From positions 1 to 64,000 of the forward strand of contig QANZ01020752.1 in the NCBI GenBank assembly GCA_003254925.1: a stretch of DNA of 64,000 nucleotides. The letters run 5' to 3'. How positions within the stretch are numbered: the first letter of the stretch is position 1; the number at the start of each line of letters is the position of its first letter. The stretch comes from Chamaecrista fasciculata. Its lineage: Eukaryota; Streptophyta; Magnoliopsida; Fabales; Fabaceae. Shown here piece after piece: positions 58,991-64,000 of the stretch. The notes beneath the pieces are model-generated. The model was not told the DNA's origin. It saw only the letters and a program-made list of their open reading frames with translations, and did not search any database. The position numbers were made by a program, and so were the translations under genes.

Positions 58991-60239
58991 AATTAGATTG
59001 TGACACAAGATCTCCTTTATGTTTCTTTAATTGTACACTAAAATCATAAGGGATACTCAAAGGAGATTTATCAAATTTATCAAACTTTCTCAGAATCTTC
59101 TCAACATAATGTTCTTGAGAAAGTAAGATACCACTTTCACTCCTTATGATTTTGACACCCAAAATCACTTTTGCTTCCCCCATATCTTTCATATCAAAAT
59201 TAGAGACAAGAAAAGCTTTCGTGTCATGTACAATACTCATACTTGTACCATAGATCAGCATATCATCCACATACAAGCATATAATAACACAATCATCATT
59301 CACAATCTTAGTATACACACATATTTCCACTTCAACAGTAGAGAAATTACCATTTAGAAAAACTTGATAAAGTTTCTCATGCTATTGCTTAGGTGCTTGT
59401 TTCAAACTATACAATGATTTAACTAGCTTACACACTTTATTCTCTTGACTAGAAACACTACACCCTTCGGGTTGTATCATATAAATTTCTTTATCTAAAT
59501 CACCATTTAGAAACGCAGTTTTAACATCTATTTGATGTATACACAAAATATGAATTGATGCTAAAACCATCAAAATTCTTACCCAAGAAATTCTAGTCAT
59601 ATGAGAGAAAGTATCAAAACAATCAATATTTCCTTTTTGGGTATCCTTTAGCTACCAATCTCGCTTTATATTTACCAATAGAACCATTAGGAAAATGTTT
59701 CTTTTTAAAAAACTCATTTATAACCTATTGGTTTTGCACCTTGTGGTAAATCAATTAACACCCAAGTCTTATTCTTATATAAAGAATCAATCTCAACTTT
59801 AATAGCTTCTTTCCATTTATCAGCATTATAAACAGAAATAGCCTCATAAAAATTCCTAGGTTCATCTTGTACTAAGAATGTATAAAAATCATCTCCAAAA
59901 GATTTTTCTTTCCTTTGTCTTTTACTCATTCTTAACTGAAATAATTCATCATTCAAAGTTTCATTGGCAGAAGAAGATACAACACTTTCATCAAATTTCT
60001 TATGCACATGTTCAACTTTTAAAGGATAAACATTCTCAAAAAATTCAGCATGTTTAGTTTCAAGAATTGTATTTTTATTCAATACCTCATTATTTCTCAA
60101 AACAAGAAAGCTATAAACAACAGATTGTTGAGCATACCCAATAAACATACAATCAACAGTTTTTAGAACCAAATTTCTTCATTTTAAAAATAGGTAATAA
60201 AACTTAACAAGACACCCCCACACTTTCAAATATTTCAGG

Positions 60240-60345
60240 TTAGGTGCATAATATTTCCACACTGTGAAACATTATTTGACACACACACTATAATATTATA
60301 ATATATATAATATTCTCAACAATATCCTCCACATGTGTCAAATAA
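60240..60345. repeat. Small insertion within the copia integrase region
   Basis: Copia-like integrase text stops and resumes around an AT-rich block (caaataatgtt ... tgtgtcaaata) with short inverted ends tttgacaca / tgtgtcaaa. The same kind of block (tttgacacactcaaatatt) follows the tRNA-like head at 62112-62162. Likely a small transposon that landed in the old copia element. Confidence 0.4.
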
Positions 60346-61270
60346 CTCAAATTATGCGCATAACTTTCCCACAATTCATAAGGTGTCCAGCAAATCTTTT
60401 TTTCAAAAATCATTTAACAATAACTATTATCCACTCTATTGGATTTAACTCTTTATTTTTCATAATAAAGCACCAACAAACTTATTTACTCACAATAGCA
60501 AATACATTATAATATATATTTTTTGTCAAACACTCATGATCAATGCACATACACACTATACGCACTTGTTTTTAACAAAAAAATATATGCACATTTAAAA
60601 TAATAGATAACATACAATATCAATACACATAAACATCAATTACTTTTAATTAAAATATATATATATATACGCTATATCACCAACATTTGTCTTACTAATC
60701 AACCCATGCATGATTAGAAAACTTAAAATATTATAAATTAATATAATACTCCAACAAAAAATTTAATATAAAAACACCATATCAACAACACTCAATATAA
60801 ATAATCTTTTTTTTTTCACAAAAACACTTTTCTTTGTCATTATAATCTTATAAGATTTAAACGACACTTTAATCCCAACTTTCACTAACAGAGCAATAGA
60901 AAATAAATTTGCTCTCACAGTAGATACATACAGTACATCATTTAGTTGCAAACTCTTTCCCATTGTGAGCTTAATCACAAATTTTTCTATTTCCTAGAAC
61001 CTCGGTAGTTCTGGAACTAATAAGATAGATTTTATCATCCCCTTCTTCAAAGGAGGATACAGTTCATTATTAGAACAAATGTCCCTTGTAGCACCAAAAT
61101 CTATCACTCATTTTTCATATCACATATGAATAGAAAATCAGAGAGTATTACAATAATAATTTTATTATTACTGTCATCATCCCCATAAACCAAATTTTAT
61201 TTGATTTAGGAGGATTATCACACTTTTGATAATTTTCTCTAGCTCTCATTCTACATTGCATTCATGATAT

Positions 61271-63169
61271 TCCGATATACCACACATATAAAATTATATT
61301 TTATTACAACATTAGGATTAGACTCATAGATTTGTAATCAAATTGCCCACTATTTTTTCAGTAAAATAAAATAACATACCTCTTATCCTATAAATTAATT
61401 CTACTGTCTCCTTCCCTGTTTGTGAAATTCGCATTATTCACATACCCGTACGCAACGTGGCCAGATCTTCAAGTGGCTCTCTTCTCGCAAATCCTTGATG
61501 TTTTAGCAACCCAATATTTTCAATTCGTATAAGTTCCTTCTTAGATTGACGTTCATGGTTTCTTCGCTATGATCCACTGCCACCATATTAATTCGTTCTT
61601 GTATTGCTGTTTGCTACCACACTCCCTTGTCCACCGTGTATATCTCTCAAATCAATAGAAATTCCCCTTGCTTTTATTGTGCTACAGTTCGATTTTGGCT
61701 AGGTGGTAAAATACCACTTTATTCACACCACCTACCTTCTCCTCTTTTCCTTAATATATTCCTTCAAAAAGGAATCGGCTATGCTCAATGTATTGTGATG
61801 AAAGAGATGAAAGATACACAAAAAATCGGCTATAAATTTGGTGGAACTGGACGCACAGAATAACAATTCTGTAAAGACGAAGATAATCGAAAAATATAGG
61901 ATTCATAAACTCTTAAGATTGTTGGGAATAAGCACGAATTTGTGGTATAGAATTTAGTTCGAGTAGCGTCACAAGAACACAGTCTTTAAGAGTTTATTCC
62001 GCAACCCTCTGTAATTAGAAGCGGTGATCTTTTTGTTGATACAACAAGGCCACAGAACAACAGGAGATGAAATTCAGTAAGTTGGTACAAATTGGTCCCT
62101 CACAATATGAGACTTTTATTTGACACACTCAAATATTATAATATTATATAATTATATAATATTCCCTCTAAGGATCGAACCTGAATCCTCTTAGGTAGAG
62201 TATAACTCGCCAACTACTATACCAAACACTTGTTAGTTCAATTTCGTCTTTAATATTATACATTTTGGTCAATTTCATCTATTGACAAACTTCTTTAAAT
62301 AAATTTACGATAGACTTCATCTTGTTTTTCAATCTAAATTAGAATTTAAGTTTATTTTTCTATCTATTTTACATTACATATCATTAGCCGCGTAAAATCT
62401 GTTCGACTAGAGTAAGAACAAATGATGAAATTGACCAAAATATAAAATATTGAAGATGAAATTGACAACAAAAAATATTTAAAAAAAATTGAAAGTTGAT
62501 AAAAAGTTTGAGAAAAAGCAATCTTGCGCGAAAAAAAAAACCTCGAGGTTCAATTCCATTAATATTTGAAACAAACCATCACATGCACCATCATTCCCCC
62601 ACATCCCTACCCTAATTTTTCCCATTTTGAGCCCTAATTTCATAAACTCTCCAAATTTGACAATATCCCCCCCCCCCAAAAAAAAAANAAAAAAAAAAAA
62701 AATTTTTCAAATTTGAACCTTCTTCAATCTTCACCCCAAAATGTAATTTATACTACATTTCAAGTAGTTAGAAAAAGAAGGGTTTCCTAAAGCATTTAAA
62801 ATGACCTTAATTCCTTAAACATGGTTGGAAAATCAGTACAACTGACATATCAATGAACAAATGCAAACATACGAGCGTGTTGCATATAAGTCTGCTATAT
62901 TTGTTCCTTTTTAAATCACTTACTCATTGATATGGCCAATAAAAAAGAAACATAACAGGTGCATATAAACTTATTCTGTAAGATGATCTACAAAAGGAAA
63001 CACAAACCGCACAAATCAAACTTGTCAGACATATATATGTATATATTAAGTTCCCAACTTTCCATTCTGTTACTTCTCCAGAGATTAGGTGCTAGAAATA
63101 AAAATGTGTTTAGGAGCAAATGAACATATACCACTTTAGACAGTTAGACTCTTCGAGCTTTTCAAATTG
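61271..63169. other. Spacer with tRNA-like SINE head and homopolymer run
   Basis: No gene is supported. 61400-61870 is of more balanced composition but shows no recognisable frame. tgttggg at 61920 followed by a short hairpin (aaactcttaaga / tctttaagagttt) could be an LTR edge, with no partner found. A C10/A20 run with N lies at 62668-62701. The 3' UTR of the kinase gene probably starts below 63169. Confidence 0.45.
62112..62240 (-). mobile_element. tRNA-like SINE fragment
   Basis: On the minus strand, GGTATAGTAGTTGGCGAGTT resembles a Pol III box A region and GGTTCGATCC (62181-62172) is a perfect box B about 35 bases later. The 3' part is AT-rich (ATATTATAATATTTGAGTG). It does not fold into a full tRNA by eye, so it is listed as a SINE rather than a tRNA gene. 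Target duplication not found. Confidence 0.45.
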
Positions 63170-64000
63170 TTAAAAACCAGCCCATCCGGCAGGTTGAGAA
63201 GTTGACTTGCTCTCAAAGGTCTTTGCATTACCAGAAGAAACCTGAGAATTACTCCCTTCAGTACTTGTAGCTCTAGGAATCTGTCGGTTGCTGGAAGATA
63301 CAGCAGTGAAGCTATCTGTTCCAAAACCCCATGTATCAAATTCAGAGGTCGGTTGAGCTGGCTGCTCATTCCGATGACCTTTTCTCGTCCTCACAGATTT
63401 GGTTCTGTTGTCCGTTGAAAGAGGCTTTTGTTGCTGGGGTTCCTCTGGAAAAGCTTTCCATGACTTCGGTTCTGAACTCGGAGTTTTCCATTCAGTTTGA
63501 TCTTGCTGGAGTTCCCAAACAGTCCCAACAACCTTCTCCCTCTGCTATAATTATGAAAAAAAGAAAAAAGCCTTGTGTTACAAACAAAACCTATACAAAA
63601 TCTGCAACTTACATGAATAAGGAAGTTATTACAAATAGTAATAGTACCATAGCTGCAGATGATGGAACAGTTGGAGAAGTTCTCAAACCCTCTCTATTTG
63701 GTGATGGAGTTCTTGCTGCTAAGGCTTGCTTGAGATCCTGTATCTCTTGCCTTTGAGATCGGCAGATGGCGGAAAGCTTTTCATACTTGGAAGTTATTTC
63801 AGATCTCTCTAGGTTAACTTCCTTCAGCTGAACCCTGAGTTTCTCCACCTCAGCCTCTAAGGTTTCTTCCCGGTCGGATTTTTTATCCCTCAATCCAGAG
63901 CTGAGCTTATTGGTATCAAATTCAGCAACAAAAGTATTAAAAGCCTGATCTTGCAAAGTAGCTGCATTCTCCTTATTAGAAGAAGACATTCGCCTCTCAC
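63170..64000 (-). CDS. C-terminal part of a probable AP2-associated (NAK-family) protein kinase
   Basis: Two exons of a gene running off the right edge: 64000-63648 (frame open to the edge) and 63544-63170 (124 codons plus stop), joined in phase 0 at ATG|CAG. The visible 241 or so residues have no kinase domain. They include LQDQAFNTFVAEFDTNK, a coiled coil of about 45 residues (EETLEAEVEKLRVQLKEVN to RQEIQDLKQAL), a SPNRE/TVPSS linker, VVGTVWELQQDQTEWKTPS and a disordered Ser/Gln-rich tail ending QPAGWAGF. NTFVAEFDT, the coiled coil and the GWAGF end are, as I recall, typical of plant AAK1/NAK-like kinases (Arabidopsis At2g32850), which phosphorylate clathrin adaptors. The catalytic part lies outside, so the call rests on the tail alone. 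Confidence 0.6.

Larger units (their letters stand above)
58150..61270 (-). mobile_element. Decayed Ty1/copia LTR retrotransposon, minus strand
   Basis: Pol fragments lie in copia order on the minus strand. Protease region near 61080-61125, with the active-site triad altered to DFG from the usual DSG. Gag-pre-integrase text at 60978-60763 (LNDVLYVSTVRANLFSI). End of integrase at about 60385 and 60240-59714 (TPYELW, VWGC, MFIGYA). Reverse transcriptase at 59600-58923, with QIDVKTAFLNGDL and the catalytic CLYVDDML. RNase H at 58833-58639 (GYSDANW, STSGYVF). A C-terminal tail extends to about 58180 (DPMKKVQWV). The integrase core between 60760 and 60390 is lost or replaced, and the frame is broken by stops and a 26-bp tandem repeat. 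Neither LTR could be matched. Old, non-functional copy. Confidence 0.85.

Noticed and set aside
61627-61863. 78-codon plus-strand frame between the copia element and the SINE fragment
   Set aside because: No recognisable motif, and neighbouring text is repeat-derived; no evidence of exons either side.
63331-63756. 141-codon plus-strand frame at the right edge
   Set aside because: It is antisense to both exons of the kinase-tail gene and crosses their intron; the minus-strand reading has proper splice sites and coding character.
1-64000. CRISPR array, operon or bacterial mobile island
   Set aside because: Introns, plant-only families and SINE/MITE content show nuclear plant DNA; the direct repeats seen are transposons, microsatellites or assembly duplications.

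Overview
This is a stretch of nuclear genome from a eudicot plant. The evidence is intron-rich genes with GT/AG junctions, plant-only gene families (receptor-like kinases, alternative oxidase, phytochrome-interacting ankyrin proteins, a nodulin-like MFS carrier) and AT-rich spacers full of short transposons. The species cannot be named from the sequence. The window looks like part of a draft scaffold: seven isolated N bases (3022, 15304, 32101, 39968, 46808, 57796, 62688) sit in homopolymers or between duplicated or inverted copies of neighbouring sequence, so several look like unmerged contig joins.

I support ten protein genes. In order they are: an NFD4-type nodulin-like MFS transporter (+, 207-6549); a single-exon GT4 glycosyltransferase (-, 7550-9067); a receptor-like cytoplasmic kinase of the RIPK/PBL type (-, 10655-13856); the BAR-SH3 protein SH3P1 (-, 16478-20749); the LRR receptor kinase FEI1 (-, 22778-30810); a 66-residue C2H2 protein like ZNF706/SERF (+, 36481-38754); a phytochrome-interacting ankyrin-repeat protein (+, 41423-43882); an F-box/kelch protein of the SKIP25/KUF1 type (-, 45535-46662); mitochondrial alternative oxidase AOX1 (-, 49599-52779); and the C-terminal end of a probable AP2-associated (NAK-family) kinase (-, 63170 to the window edge). 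I resolved the exons by hand; the nine complete genes each join into one uninterrupted frame.

The genes form no operon or pathway. Two themes recur: cell-surface and membrane-proximal signalling (FEI1, the PBL kinase, SH3P1, the AAK1-like kinase) and light or stress response (PIA, KUF1-like, AOX1). From memory of Arabidopsis locus numbers, FEI1 (At1g31420), SH3P1 (At1g31440) and KUF1 (At1g31350) are close neighbours there too, so the middle of the window appears to be an old syntenic block.

The rest is transposon-derived or featureless AT-rich DNA. Well-delimited insertions are: two elements with terminal inverted repeats of about 115 bp and 7-bp target duplications (1169-1747, 40185-40705); a 122-bp fold-back element with a 9-bp duplication (14359-14480); a hAT-like element with an 8-bp duplication (55923-56569); a tRNA-derived SINE with an 11-bp duplication (39772-40015); a roughly 595-bp poly(A)-tailed retroposed segment with a 14-bp duplication (37901-38495); and a decayed Ty1/copia element (about 58150-61270). 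I saw no convincing new multi-gene system. The items most worth a second look are the long-TIR element pair, the retroposed segment with its open frame, and the perfect hairpin beside the N at 15304.
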